Source: Fischerella sp. JS2
GTDB lineage: Bacteria > Cyanobacteriota > Cyanobacteriia > Cyanobacteriales > Nostocaceae
Length of the DNA stretch: 64,000 nucleotides
Direction of reading: 5' to 3'
Assembly: GCF_032393985.1 (NCBI RefSeq)
Contig: NZ_CP135918.1
Coordinates: 4,030,001-4,094,000 of the forward strand
Position numbers and translations under genes: made by a program. Shown here piece after piece: positions 27,012-35,822 of this stretch (positions are counted from its first letter, which is position 1; every line of letters starts with the position of its first letter). The notes under the pieces were generated by a model. The model had not been told where the DNA came from, did not search any database, and saw only the letters and a program-made list of their open reading frames with translations.

Positions 27012-27614
27012 ATGCACAATCATCAGCAACAACAGCAGCATTTAGGTATTATAGACAGTCTTCTAATGCAAATGTTTGGACGACCCCAAGGGATACTGGG
27101 TCGGTTGGGAGGTTTTATTTTAGCCCGCACGAAGCGCGATTTTACGCAATGGGTGATTGATCTGCTCGAAATTCAGCCGGATGACAAGGTGCTAGAAGTT
27201 GGATTTGGACCCGGAGTAGGTATTGAGATTCTGGCAGCTGCGGTGTCAACAGGATACATCGCAGGCGTTGACTATTCAAAAGAAATGGTTGAGCAAGCAA
27301 AAGCGCGGAATGCGAAAGCGATGGAGACAGGCTTAGTCCAACTTCAGTATGGCTCGGTTGAAAAACTGCCGTTTGCAGATCACACATTTGATAAAGCCTT
27401 GGCGATCAACTCCATGCAAGTTTGGACAGATGCTATGGCTGGGCTGCGCTCAATACGACGAGTGATGAAGGTCGGTGGCAAGATTGCGCTTGGGTTTACT
27501 CCTCATTCCGGGCAATCAAGCACTGGATTGACCGAGATGTTCACGACGGCTGGCTTTACTGAGGCACACTTGGTAGAGACAGATCGGGGTTTCTGTGTGC
27601 TGGCGATTAACTGA
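27012..27614 (+). CDS. Class I SAM-dependent methyltransferase
   Basis: A 200-residue enzyme. A glutamine/histidine-rich N-terminus precedes the Rossmann fold with VLEVGFGPGVGIE (SAM motif I), AGVDYSKEMVEQA (acidic motif II), YGSVEKLPFADHTFDKA and RVMKVGGKIALGF. It resembles small-molecule methyltransferases of the UbiE type, but the substrate is not apparent. It stands alone, with no clear operon partner. Confidence 0.9.
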   Translation: MHNHQQQQQHLGIIDSLLMQMFGRPQGILGRLGGFILARTKRDFTQWVIDLLEIQPDDKVLEVGFGPGVGIEILAAAVSTGYIAGVDYSKEMVEQAKARNAKAMETGLVQLQYGSVEKLPFADHTFDKALAINSMQVWTDAMAGLRSIRRVMKVGGKIALGFTPHSGQSSTGLTEMFTTAGFTEAHLVETDRGFCVLAIN

Positions 27615-27849
27615 GGTTCCTAAGCAGCAGGGCGATCGCAAAATTAATGCCTTGTCTTTACCCATACATAGGTGGATGTTAAGCACACAAAATATAAATC
27701 ACGCAGAGCGGTGATAGCGATCACAACAGGGACTCAGAGTATCGTGTTAATTTTAGACTACTTTGATTCATGTGTCCGAATCCCCATCAAGGGGTTTTTC
27801 CATTTAAACAGATAAGTACTCACCAGTTACTGGATTAGCTATCGCCTAC

Positions 27850-29253
27850 TCATTTACGCAAGTAGAAATGTAGCATTTTAAATAAGTAAATAGCGCGAAC
27901 ACTATTAAGCGGGCGGATATTGAAAGGTAACTTAACAGTAAAAGTAGTACCTTTACTTAATTCACTATGTACATTTAAGCTACCGTGGTGTGCTTGGACA
28001 ATTGCTTGCGAGATTGCTAATCCCAATCCAGAACCACCAGTACTACGAGAGCGATCGCAATTCACGCGATAAAAGCGATCAAAAATTCGTGACAACTCTT
28101 GTTGAGGAATACCAATCCCTGTATCTTCCACCTGAATTACAGCATCATGCTCACTACGGTCTAGGTAAATAGTTACTTTTCCTCCTGATGCTGTGTATTG
28201 AATAGCATTAATAATTAAATTAGAAAACAGCCGATAAAGCTGATCGCCATTGCCGACAATATTCACAGGATCTGATACTCGTAGTGTTGATGTCAGTGTC
28301 ACCCCTGCTGCGATCGCCAATGCAGCAAATTCTTCTATTAAGTCGTCAACAATATCATTCAAACAGCAAATATCACGTCGCATTGGCACTGTTTGACGAT
28401 CTAAGCGAGCAAGGAATAATAAATCTGTTACAAGAGTCGTGAGTCGTTGATTCTGACGTTGTACAGTTTGCAGAATGTCGCGTGCCTCTGTTTCATCTAA
28501 CTGTGGCATCAAAAGTGCCGATTCTACTGTTGCTTGTGTTGCTGCTAAAGGTGTTCGCAACTCATGTGCAGCATCTGCTGTAAATTGCTGAATTTGTCTG
28601 TAGGATTTATAAATTGGTTGCATTGCTAATCCTGCTAGCCACCAACTAGCAAGACCAACTAGACCTATGACAATTGGTGAACCTAATGCTAAGGTGAGTT
28701 TCACTGCATCTAAATAACTATTAAAGTCTTCCAGACTTCGCCCTACTTGGATATACCCCCAATCATCATTGTTTTGAGTATGCAGTGTTAAAGAAATCTG
28801 GTGATAAAGCTTACCTTTACTGTCTTTTAAGGTCTGCCATAGTTCCTGGTTAAACTTAGGTGACAATCCTTTTGGATCAGAACCGGCTATGGCAAACAAA
28901 CGCCCAGAATTGTCAAAAAAACGTACATAGTAGTGACCTTGTTTGATTGCACTCAGAGTATGGCGTCGTAAATTTGATGGTTCTGGAGTACATCTTTTGC
29001 CTACCACGCAGATATTTGGTAGAAGCTCTTGTATAATTGGTTCCAATCGACCAGGTTGCTGTAGTTTTAGTTCAATACTGTCGTGTAATGTTCCCGCAAC
29101 TGATTCTATTTCTCGGTCTAATGTTACCCAATGAGCATGAGCAATTGCTCTGTAGATACCAAAGCCGCATACACTTAAAATCAATGCCATAACGAGGGCA
29201 TACCACAAAGCTAAATGCAGGCGTGTTAATTGAAACAGTTTATTTTGATTCAT
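27850..29253 (-). CDS. rppB: Sensor histidine kinase, RppB-like
   Basis: A 467-residue membrane histidine kinase. Starting at MNQNKLFQLTRLHLALWYAL there are two helices (about 10-32 and 185-205) around a periplasmic sensor region with a CVVGKRCT Cys pair. The H-box HELRTPLAATQATVES, N-box NLIINAIQYT, DTGIGIP and GGSGLGLAI follow. It overlaps rppA by 14 bp (rppA stop at 29240-29242), so ATG 29253 is chosen over the codon at 29295. RppB/NrsS homologues in Synechocystis respond to redox or nickel; the signal here is inferred. Confidence 0.88.
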   Translation of the reverse strand: MNQNKLFQLTRLHLALWYALVMALILSVCGFGIYRAIAHAHWVTLDREIESVAGTLHDSIELKLQQPGRLEPIIQELLPNICVVGKRCTPEPSNLRRHTLSAIKQGHYYVRFFDNSGRLFAIAGSDPKGLSPKFNQELWQTLKDSKGKLYHQISLTLHTQNNDDWGYIQVGRSLEDFNSYLDAVKLTLALGSPIVIGLVGLASWWLAGLAMQPIYKSYRQIQQFTADAAHELRTPLAATQATVESALLMPQLDETEARDILQTVQRQNQRLTTLVTDLLFLARLDRQTVPMRRDICCLNDIVDDLIEEFAALAIAAGVTLTSTLRVSDPVNIVGNGDQLYRLFSNLIINAIQYTASGGKVTIYLDRSEHDAVIQVEDTGIGIPQQELSRIFDRFYRVNCDRSRSTGGSGLGLAISQAIVQAHHGSLNVHSELSKGTTFTVKLPFNIRPLNSVRAIYLFKMLHFYLRK

Positions 29254-29944
29254 CGGTAAGATTGAGACGATATCCCATACCATGCAAAGTTTCAATTATG
29301 TTCTCGCAGCCACTGTTAACTAGTTTGCGACGCAACAAACGTATTTGAGCTGCTACTACATTACTAATAGGTTCTGCACTAACTTCCCAAAGCTGATTGC
29401 GAATTTGTTCAGTAGTGATAATTTGATTTGGATGTTTCATAAAATATTCTAGTAGCTGAAATTCTTTATTAGTAAGGGAAATCTCCTGTATATTGCCTCC
29501 AGCATTTTGACTGACAACTATATTATTGCCGTAGTCCAGAGTCAGCTTACCCACCGTTAATTTCTGTGGCTGAAATTGAGGCGATCGCCTTTGCAAAGCA
29601 CGCAACCGCGCTAATAATTCTGCCATACCAAATGGCTTCACCAAGTAGTCATCCGCGCCTGCATCTAAACCAGCAACTTTATCTTCTATACTGTCTTTTG
29701 CTGTTAGCATCAACACAGGCAGAGGATTTTTGTGATAACGTAGTCGCTTGCACAACTCCAATCCTGATATGCCGGGCAGCATCCAATCGAAAATAGCTAG
29801 TGTGTATTGTGTCCAGCTATTTTCTAAATATGCCCATGCATCATTACCATCAACTACCCAATCAATCAAATACTTCTGCTGGGTGAGAGTTCGCTTAATT
29901 GCAGCACCTAAATCAGGTTCATCCTCAACTAGTAGCACTCTCAT
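29240..29944 (-). CDS. rppA: Response regulator, RppA-like (OmpR family)
   Basis: A 234-residue two-domain regulator. The receiver (1-120) has EDEPD, the phospho-acceptor Asp in AIFDWMLPG, LTAKDS and LVKPFG. The C-terminal winged helix (about 135-230) has LTNKEFQLLEYFMKHPNQII and HGMGYRLNL. It is translated just before, and overlaps, the rppB start, which makes a two-component operon. The start is supported by MRVLLVEDEPDLG aligning with the family. Target genes are not identifiable here. Confidence 0.92.
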   Translation of the reverse strand: MRVLLVEDEPDLGAAIKRTLTQQKYLIDWVVDGNDAWAYLENSWTQYTLAIFDWMLPGISGLELCKRLRYHKNPLPVLMLTAKDSIEDKVAGLDAGADDYLVKPFGMAELLARLRALQRRSPQFQPQKLTVGKLTLDYGNNIVVSQNAGGNIQEISLTNKEFQLLEYFMKHPNQIITTEQIRNQLWEVSAEPISNVVAAQIRLLRRKLVNSGCENIIETLHGMGYRLNLTDESK

Positions 29945-30235
29945 AGTAATCCCCCAAATCTGATTTTATATGAGTAATATCATGTCCGATTAATTACTTA
30001 CGATATAGAGCTTGGGCATAGGCAAAGCATCACTATCTTATTACCTATTACCGACCGCAACGGATAATATAAAGTCTCCAGTAACTTCTCACTCGATTGG
30101 TGTGGCATTATTGCTCGTTTTTTTCTCGACTACTACCCTTATTTCTTGAGCCAATACCTTTCATTTTTCATCTAAACTGCAACTAAGTGCAACGTTTCAC
30201 AAATTCGTAACGAATATAATTCTAAAAAACTCTGC

Positions 30236-30335
30236 GCCCCCACCGAAGCTTTGAGCCTCGCTATCGCGAGGATCTTACGCTAACGGAGGAAACCTCCGCA
30301 CCCTTCGGGAAGCCGCGCAAAGCGCGTCTACAAAC
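30236..30335. repeat. Composite repeat with GGAGGAAACCTCC and GCGCAAAGCGCGTCTAC
   Basis: GAGCCTCGCTATCGCGAGG, GGAGGAAACCTCC and GCGCGTCTAC blocks are joined. An inverted, related copy lies at 50891-50987, and partial copies occur at 35216, 38420, 49970 and 52675. The remainder of the 29945-30591 spacer shows no gene. Confidence 0.7.
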
Positions 30336-30591
30336 TTCTCTGTGCGCTGACTCGGTGCCCCTCTGCGTTTAAAAACGCTATGATTTTACGCAAAAGTGTA
30401 CTAAGCGGGTTTTTAAAACAGAAAAAGGACCCCACGGTCTATACCAAGGGCTTGAGGATTTTAGGTGTTAGAAAACCCAATTGGTTCCACGGATAAATCC
30501 GCTTTCTTGTACCCTGCTCAAAATTATCGGTCAAATATATACTACTTTATATAACTTGTTACAGATACAGTCGTGAGCGATCAGCGTTTCA

Positions 30592-31362
30592 ATGAAGCAG
30601 AAGGCTCTAGAAACAACTACGCTCATGTCACAAGAACGAAAAATAGAGGAAAATTTACTCTCCCAAGCGGCCGAGAATACTCTGTCTCACCAGTTGGATC
30701 AAGCAGAAAAAATAGATGTAGATGTGCAAACAGATTTGCTCAAAATTGTTCAAGGACAAGCAGATACTGTTTCTTTGGCTGGAAAAGGGCTAGAAGTACA
30801 AGAGGTTCGCATCCAAGAAATCCAGGTACAAACCGATCAAATTTCCATCAATCCTCTCAGTGCTATTTTTGGTCAGATTGAACTTGAACAGCCTGTAAAT
30901 ACTAAAGTTCGTGTAGTCCTAAAAGAGGCAGATGTTAACCACGCCTTGACTTCAGACTTTGTTCGGAGCAAACTCAGACCATTTGATTTGAATGTGGATG
31001 GTAAAACTGTAAAGTTGCAATTACAAAAAATCCAACTTTCTTTACCTGGTGATGGCAAAATTCAAATCGATGGGATAGTGCAGATACAAGAACAAGCTCA
31101 TACTAGCCAACTTGGCTTTCGGTCAATGTTTAGTCCACGTACTTTAAACAAACCTATACTGATGGAAAGTTTCAACTGTACTCAAGGAGAGGGTATTTCC
31201 TTAAATATTGTTGTGGTACTCATGAATAAGATTAAAGAATTAATCGACTTGCCATATTTAGAATTTGATGATACAAGGTTCCGTATTCTTAATCTCGAAG
31301 TGCAAAAAGGCAGCTTAGTATTTTTGATGGAAGCGAAAATGAAGCAAATACCTACACTTTAG
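30592..31362 (+). CDS. DUF2993 family protein
   Basis: A 256-residue protein of the cyanobacterial DUF2993 type. The N-terminal part includes DQAEKIDVDVQTDLLKIVQG and the rest is beta-rich with repeated hydrophobic strands (VSLAGKGLEVQEVRIQEIQV). Related actinobacterial proteins (LmeA) bind phospholipids in the periplasm, but no signal peptide is visible here. An alternative start, MSQERKIEENLL, lies at 30625. Neither site has a strong ribosome-binding sequence. Confidence 0.8.
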   Translation: MKQKALETTTLMSQERKIEENLLSQAAENTLSHQLDQAEKIDVDVQTDLLKIVQGQADTVSLAGKGLEVQEVRIQEIQVQTDQISINPLSAIFGQIELEQPVNTKVRVVLKEADVNHALTSDFVRSKLRPFDLNVDGKTVKLQLQKIQLSLPGDGKIQIDGIVQIQEQAHTSQLGFRSMFSPRTLNKPILMESFNCTQGEGISLNIVVVLMNKIKELIDLPYLEFDDTRFRILNLEVQKGSLVFLMEAKMKQIPTL

Positions 31363-31391
31363 GGTGATTTTAGGTAAAAAACTTATAAAAC

Positions 31392-31424
31392 CCCCTACTA
31401 TCAACTTAAGACAATAATAGGGGA
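31392..31424 (+). terminator. Hairpin after the DUF2993 gene
   Basis: CCCCTACTAT pairs with ATAATAGGGG, 30 bp past the stop codon, followed by AGTTTG. Position fits a terminator, but the T-run is poor. Confidence 0.5.
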
Positions 31425-31623
31425 GTTTGAAAGACTATCAGTGCATTTTATTATTCTTAATTGTTTAGATCAGATATTGTCTTCTACCTTTTGACACAAA
31501 CCTTGCCCTGAGAGTTCTTACTCCTTATGTCTTGAAAATGGGTGTGGGGGTGTAGGAGAAAAAACCTCTTTTATCTTTGGCAGTGAAACTTGTTTTATAT
31601 AGACCATCTTCTGTCCTCTAACT

Positions 31624-31775
31624 TGAAAGCAACCTCACCTCGTCAAGAGAGGACACCCTTCTTTTTGCTAAGGAGAGGGGATAGGGGGGTCCCCTCTGGG
31701 GAACTCGGGGGCCCCACTCCCCTAAGGGAGTGGGGATTAGGGGTGAAGGGGCTGTTCTTGTGAGGTTTTTCATGG
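31624..31775. repeat. Large composite hairpin repeat, copy 3
   Basis: Contains CCTCACCTCGTC, CTTTTTGCTAAGGAGAGG, GGGGTCCCCTCTGGGGAACT and ACTCCCCTAAGGGAGTGGGG, then GGGGCTGTTCTTGTGAGG. It is an inverted, longer relative of the copy at 61729-61861. No gene is called between 31363 and 31943; a 60-codon frame there starts inside this repeat. Confidence 0.7.
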
Positions 31776-31943
31776 CCAAGCTTGTGAAACTTATTTCATT
31801 TGGACTGCCTTATTCTACCTATGCAGATGCGATCGCTGAAAACTTGCTAGCTGCCCATTTGGGCAAAAGAATGATCCAAAGGTACAACACAACCCAAACC
31901 CTCAAATGTTAGAAATTGGATAGGAGAGCAAACTGGGTGAACA

Positions 31944-33197
31944 ATGAATGCACAGGAATCCAACTCGGGGGTAATGCCACAGAAACTACCAATGCAGGGC
32001 AGAGATTGGTCATGGCCATTTTGGCCTGCTGTACCACTTTATCCTTACGGCAAGCGGCGGACATGCTGCTGTGAAGTTGTTGAGGACACAATCTGGACAT
32101 TCGATCAGCTGCACGGCATTCTCTATACAATCGTTCCAATTCGGATGACTGTAGTTAAACTCGAAACTGGTGGTCTTCTAGTCTACGCACCTGTAGCTCC
32201 CACCAGAGAGTGTATCCGCATCATGAATGAATTGGTAGCAAGATATGGTGATGTTAAATACATTATTCTGCCCACAAGTTCTGGCTTAGAACACAAAGTC
32301 TTCGTTGGCCCTTTCGCTAGATGCTTTCCCCAAGCGCAAGTATTTGTTGCTCCCCACCAGTGGAGTTTTCCGTTCAACTTGCCGTTAAGTTGGCTAGGCT
32401 TTCCTCCCAAACGCACTTACATACTTCCAGAAAACCCCAGCCTGGCTCCTATGAGTAGTGAATTCAACTATGCAATCTTGGATATTGATCTGGGACGGGG
32501 GTCTTTTGCCGAAGTTGCTTTTTTCCACAAGCGATCGCACACTCTACTGCTAATTGATTCTGTAGTGTCTGTGCCAGAAGAACCACCTGCAATTTTTAAA
32601 TTAGATCCCTATCCCTTACTCTTTCACGCCAGAGACAACGCCTCAGAAGCGATCAAAGATAACGAAGTCAACCGTCGTAAGGGATGGCAACGCATTTCCT
32701 TGTTTGCCATCTATTTCCGTCCTAGTACACTAGAGACAATAGGATTAGGGCAGGCATTTCGCGATGCCCTCAAAGCACCAGACCGTTCCAGAAAAGCCTA
32801 CTTTGGTGTATTTCCATTTCGATGGCAAGAAAATTGGCAGCAATCATTTGCAGCGTTAAGAAATCAGGGACGTCCATTTGTAGCACCGATTTTGCAAACT
32901 CTGATTTTTCCTCAAGACCCTACACAAGTACTCAACTGGGTTGATCAGGTTGCTAATTGGGATTTTCAGCAAATTATTTCCTGTCACTTTGACTCGCCAA
33001 TTCAAACCAGTCCGGAGCAATTTCGGCAAGCATTCGCCTTTCTTGAGCAAAAATCCTCTGTGAGTCAAAACTCATTTACCAGCCACAGCCATCCTCTGTT
33101 GGCAGAAGATGCTAAATTTATTAAGAAACTAGAAGCAAATTTGATTAAATGGGGTGTGGCTACACCTCCAAAAGAGTTAGATCTTTGGAAAAACTAA
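31944..33197 (+). CDS. DUF4336 domain protein
   Basis: A 417-residue protein with the DUF4336 pattern: WSWPFWPAVPLYPYGKRRT at the start, then MTVVKLETGGLLVYAPVAPT, IILPTSSGLEHKVF and, near the C-terminus, IISCHFDSPI. DUF4336 proteins look like metallo-beta-lactamase-fold relatives (GxxxPT, HK and HFD positions) with an unknown reaction. A CCCEVVEDTIW stretch is cysteine-rich. It is probably transcribed alone after the composite repeat. Confidence 0.88.
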   Translation: MNAQESNSGVMPQKLPMQGRDWSWPFWPAVPLYPYGKRRTCCCEVVEDTIWTFDQLHGILYTIVPIRMTVVKLETGGLLVYAPVAPTRECIRIMNELVARYGDVKYIILPTSSGLEHKVFVGPFARCFPQAQVFVAPHQWSFPFNLPLSWLGFPPKRTYILPENPSLAPMSSEFNYAILDIDLGRGSFAEVAFFHKRSHTLLLIDSVVSVPEEPPAIFKLDPYPLLFHARDNASEAIKDNEVNRRKGWQRISLFAIYFRPSTLETIGLGQAFRDALKAPDRSRKAYFGVFPFRWQENWQQSFAALRNQGRPFVAPILQTLIFPQDPTQVLNWVDQVANWDFQQIISCHFDSPIQTSPEQFRQAFAFLEQKSSVSQNSFTSHSHPLLAEDAKFIKKLEANLIKWGVATPPKELDLWKN

Positions 33198-33321
33198 CAC
33201 CAACAAATAACATAAACATATCTGGAAAATCTATCTGCGTCCATCGGTGTTAATCTGTGTGTATCGGTGGTCGATTTCTCAGACATCATTTTGGTCACAG
33301 CTTTAAAATTTCTACCACCTC

Positions 33322-33861
33322 CTACTTAGCTATTTCCGCTTTCTCCACCGAGTTATCTCCAACTCCCAAAGTTAGCCGCAGAGGGGCTTTTGATGGGTAT
33401 GCTTTGACTACCTGGCGATAAACTGCGTAGTTTGTGGGCAAAGTCTTCTGTTGAGAACCTAGCGTATACGTCAGTCTGTACTCCACAGCTTTCAATAATT
33501 CGGGTGTACTTGCCTGTTCTTGAGGTTTTTGCCGTTGTTCCACTTCTGACACTGAAGGTCGCGGTGGTAGAGTAGGCCACCATAAACCCCTGTCATCGGG
33601 GCCAATAACTGCTCCAGGGGGCTTGATTCCATTGCGATTTAGCAAAGAAGTTGTGGCAAAAGTTTCTAAACGTGGTGATGGTTCATTGGTGAGATCGTAT
33701 GCATATTTAACTTGCCATGTGTAAGTAGTTAGGGCTGTGGCTTCATACTGTTCAGTTACAAGAGTACTGCAACTGACAAGTGCGAGTGCTGTTAATACAG
33801 CGACTGTCGAGAGCAAAATTCTTTTGTTGAAAGAGCGATCGCTCTTTTGTAGTATTGTCAT
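33322..33861 (-). CDS. Predicted lipoprotein of unknown function
   Basis: A 179-residue protein. A basic N-terminus and hydrophobic segment (residues 14-29) end in a lipobox, LALVSC, with the lipidated Cys at about 31. The mature part has TYTWQVKYAYDLTN and a proline-rich WWPTLPPRPSV stretch, followed by beta-rich sequence. I do not recognise a family. Its target is probably the envelope or thylakoid membrane. It converges with the DUF4336 gene. Confidence 0.75.
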   Translation of the reverse strand: MTILQKSDRSFNKRILLSTVAVLTALALVSCSTLVTEQYEATALTTYTWQVKYAYDLTNEPSPRLETFATTSLLNRNGIKPPGAVIGPDDRGLWWPTLPPRPSVSEVEQRQKPQEQASTPELLKAVEYRLTYTLGSQQKTLPTNYAVYRQVVKAYPSKAPLRLTLGVGDNSVEKAEIAK

Positions 33862-34034
33862 TTTTTCATGCTGTGTCCGGGGGTATGGCGTTGAGTACTT
33901 TTAACGGTGGAAGTGTCAAAACCTTAATTTGCAATCTTCACAAAATCCTCAAATACTTTCGATAAGTTGAACTTAGAGCCCAAGTGTTGATATTTGGGTT
34001 AAACACTGGCTAATTAACATCGGGGAGCTTTGTT

Positions 34035-34262
34035 ATGGATACTAACACTCTTGTTAAGTATGACATTGAAGTTATTAAAGAAGAAGCACGTGAACTTGTG
34101 AAAAAAGGAGCAATTCGTCGTAACGAGCCAATTTATGCTTTATGTAGATATATTCCTGGACGTGATTGGGTTTGTGTGGAACTTGAGCTAGAAAAAAATG
34201 AATTTTTGCTTCGGGATAAGATTATAGACCTCTTAGGTCGTGAAGATTGGAACGAAGACTGA
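34035..34262 (+). CDS. DUF4327 family protein
   Basis: A 75-residue acidic protein: KYDIEVIKEEARELVKKGAI, then IYALCRYIPGRDWVCVELEL and a final LLRDKIIDLLGREDWNED. This matches the cyanobacterial DUF4327 family; its function is unknown. GGGGAGCT before the ATG is a plausible ribosome site. The gene is immediately followed by the decayed TPR/hox fragments. Confidence 0.85.
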   Translation: MDTNTLVKYDIEVIKEEARELVKKGAIRRNEPIYALCRYIPGRDWVCVELELEKNEFLLRDKIIDLLGREDWNED

Positions 34263-34279
34263 TGCAGTTGCGATCGCTT

Positions 34280-34403
34280 GAGTGGTGATTACAAGCAAGC
34301 ACGAAATTATTGGCAGCCAGCTTGGGAGATATTGCAGCGTATCCAATCTCATGATGCTGAGAGATGAGGGCAAGATGTAGCCAGAGTGCAAGAGTTAATT
34401 CGT
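34280..34403 (+). pseudogene. Fragment of a TPR-like protein gene
   Basis: One frame reads SGDYKQARNYWQPAWEILQR, a TGA follows after HDAER, and the same frame continues QDVARVQELIRH. The spacing and residues (GDY-x-QAR-x-YW...EI-x-QRI) resemble a tetratricopeptide unit of a cyanobacterial TPR protein. No start codon or remaining domains are seen. It runs directly into the hoxU fragment. Confidence 0.45.
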
Positions 34404-34531
34404 CATTCCTCAAAAGGAATATGCGTAAATACTTGTCCAACTGGTGCTATTTTTGACCAAAATTCCAGCGTCGTCAAATGAAACGCGATCGCGCCAAACT
34501 TGATTTTCTGCTTACTGCAACGAATAGCTGA
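34404..34531 (+). pseudogene. hoxU: Remnant of hoxU (bidirectional hydrogenase diaphorase subunit) C-terminus
   Basis: The frame reads SSKGICVNTCPTGAIFDQNS, which matches the last Fe-S motif and tail of HoxU (CGKCVDACPTGSIF in Synechocystis, from memory). The tail then appears after a one-base-scale frameshift near 34475 as KRDRAKLDFLLTATNS and a stop at 34529-34531. The first Cys of the motif is lost. The hoxU start, [2Fe-2S] domain and other clusters are absent. The hoxY fragment follows at once, in normal hox order. Confidence 0.7.
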
Positions 34532-34533
34532 TT

Positions 34534-34675
34534 AATTTGGCAGGAAAAGTGGATTTAGTTTATAGTCCCTTTGCTGATATTTAAAGAATATCCCTAAGGT
34601 GTAGATGTCGTGTTAGTTGAGGGTGTAGTTGCTTATGAAGAGCATTTGGAAATGATTCAGATAGTAACAAGGTGA
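34534..34675 (+). pseudogene. hoxY: Remnant of hoxY (bidirectional hydrogenase small subunit)
   Basis: Reads LAGKVDLVYSPFADI, then (after one extra T near 34582) KEYP, a TAA, GVDVVLVEGVVAYEEHLEMI, QIVTR and TGA. This matches residues about 30-75 of HoxY (KVDVVFSPVGSDIKEYP and VDVCLVEGAIANEDNLEMI in Synechocystis, from memory). The Cys-rich N-terminus and the whole C-terminus are missing, and a frameshift plus stop codons interrupt it. No hoxE, hoxF or hoxH is in the window. Confidence 0.75.
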
Positions 34676-34701
34676 TCGCAAAAAGGAATTGGAGAGCAAT
34701 T

Positions 34702-35157
34702 ATGACAGTTAATTATCGAGAAAAAATCATTGCTCTGTGGATAATCTTTTTACTAGGAACACTGTTTCACACTCAACTCGGTTTGATGCCACTTTTCCAT
34801 GGTTTACCTGTTGCTGAATCTCAAACAGCCACAACAATAAATGAGATTTCCGGAGTTATGTGGTTAATGTTGGGGTTTTTTGTACTACCAATGCTGGCAA
34901 TAATTGCTACCACTTTTTTTGATGCAAAACGTTATCGAGTAATTCATTTTGGCTTAACTGTGTTTTATAGCATCATGAATTTACTTCACGTTATTTTGGA
35001 TTTATTTGTTCAGCCAATTGTTTGGTATCAAATTACCTTAATCGTGCTTTTGTTCCTGCTTGGTTTGTTATTAAACCTTATTGCTTTTCAGTGGATGAAG
35101 CTGCCACCTTATAAGGGCAACAAAGGGCAAGAAATACTCGCAAAATCTCACTCGTAA
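34702..35157 (+). CDS. Small polytopic membrane protein of unknown function
   Basis: A 151-residue protein with four hydrophobic helices (about 10-28, 48-70, 80-100 and 108-130), basic loops and a polar tail. ATG 34702 with GGAGAG at 34691-34696 is a clear start. An in-frame GTG at 34672 falls inside the hoxY remnant. LFHTQLGLMPLFHG contains His residues that might bind heme or metal, but I see no named motif and no partner genes. Confidence 0.8.
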   Translation: MTVNYREKIIALWIIFLLGTLFHTQLGLMPLFHGLPVAESQTATTINEISGVMWLMLGFFVLPMLAIIATTFFDAKRYRVIHFGLTVFYSIMNLLHVILDLFVQPIVWYQITLIVLLFLLGLLLNLIAFQWMKLPPYKGNKGQEILAKSHS

Positions 35158-35822
35158 CTACCACATAATAGTAAATCCCTACGATGTACTTACATAGTGA
35201 TAACGGAAAAACGAACCACCCTCCGGGTACTCTACCTTGAAGCCACTGAGTCGCAAAGCGACACGCTGCGTGAACGTGTCTACGTAAAGGAAACCGCCTT
35301 ACTGGGGGGCTAGACTCACAAAGGACACAAAGAACACGAAGAAAGAGGCTTTCAGAGAGATTTTGCGTAAGTCCTATTACGATAGAGCGATCGCAGTTAT
35401 CATCAATAGACTTCTTGCAAAAGTTGAATTAACCCTCCTCAATCCCCCCGTGAAGGGGGAAGATTTAGTTCCCTCTCCGATTTCGCTTAGTGTTAGGGTA
35501 GGGTAAAAATATTTTTGCAAGAAATCTAATAAAATCCTTAGAGTTTCCTTATTTTTAGGTAATAAACTTATCAATGCTAAATCTAATAGTGTTTAACCTG
35601 GTATTTCCAATTGCAAACTTGCTCTCTTCTGTATTAGTACAGAAGGGACTTTTTATGGCGATTGCGTATCAATACTAAAATTCTTAGAGTTTATTCATTC
35701 TGATCAACCAAGGAGAACAATTACTCCCCCAAGTCGTCCCCCTTGCGAAAATCATTTTTCTCCGGTTTTGAATCGCTTTTACCGGAGATATATTAGCAGG
35801 ACTTGCCCAAGGACTCTGGTAA
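35158..35822. repeat. Long spacer with dispersed repeats
   Basis: Contains a GCGACACGCTGCGTGAACG-type repeat at 35216-35300, the CCCCCCGTGAAGGGGGAAGA hairpin at 35431-35470 (related to the kinase insert at 11921) and AT-rich sequence. At about 35703-35820 a frame reads INQGEQLLPQVVPLAK and, after a stop, GDILAGLAQGLW. It could be a gene remnant but I cannot name it. Confidence 0.55.

Noticed and set aside
31730-31912. A 60-codon plus frame before the DUF4336 gene
   Set aside because: Its start is in the composite repeat. The MAKLVKLISFGLPYS stretch is not enough to call a gene.
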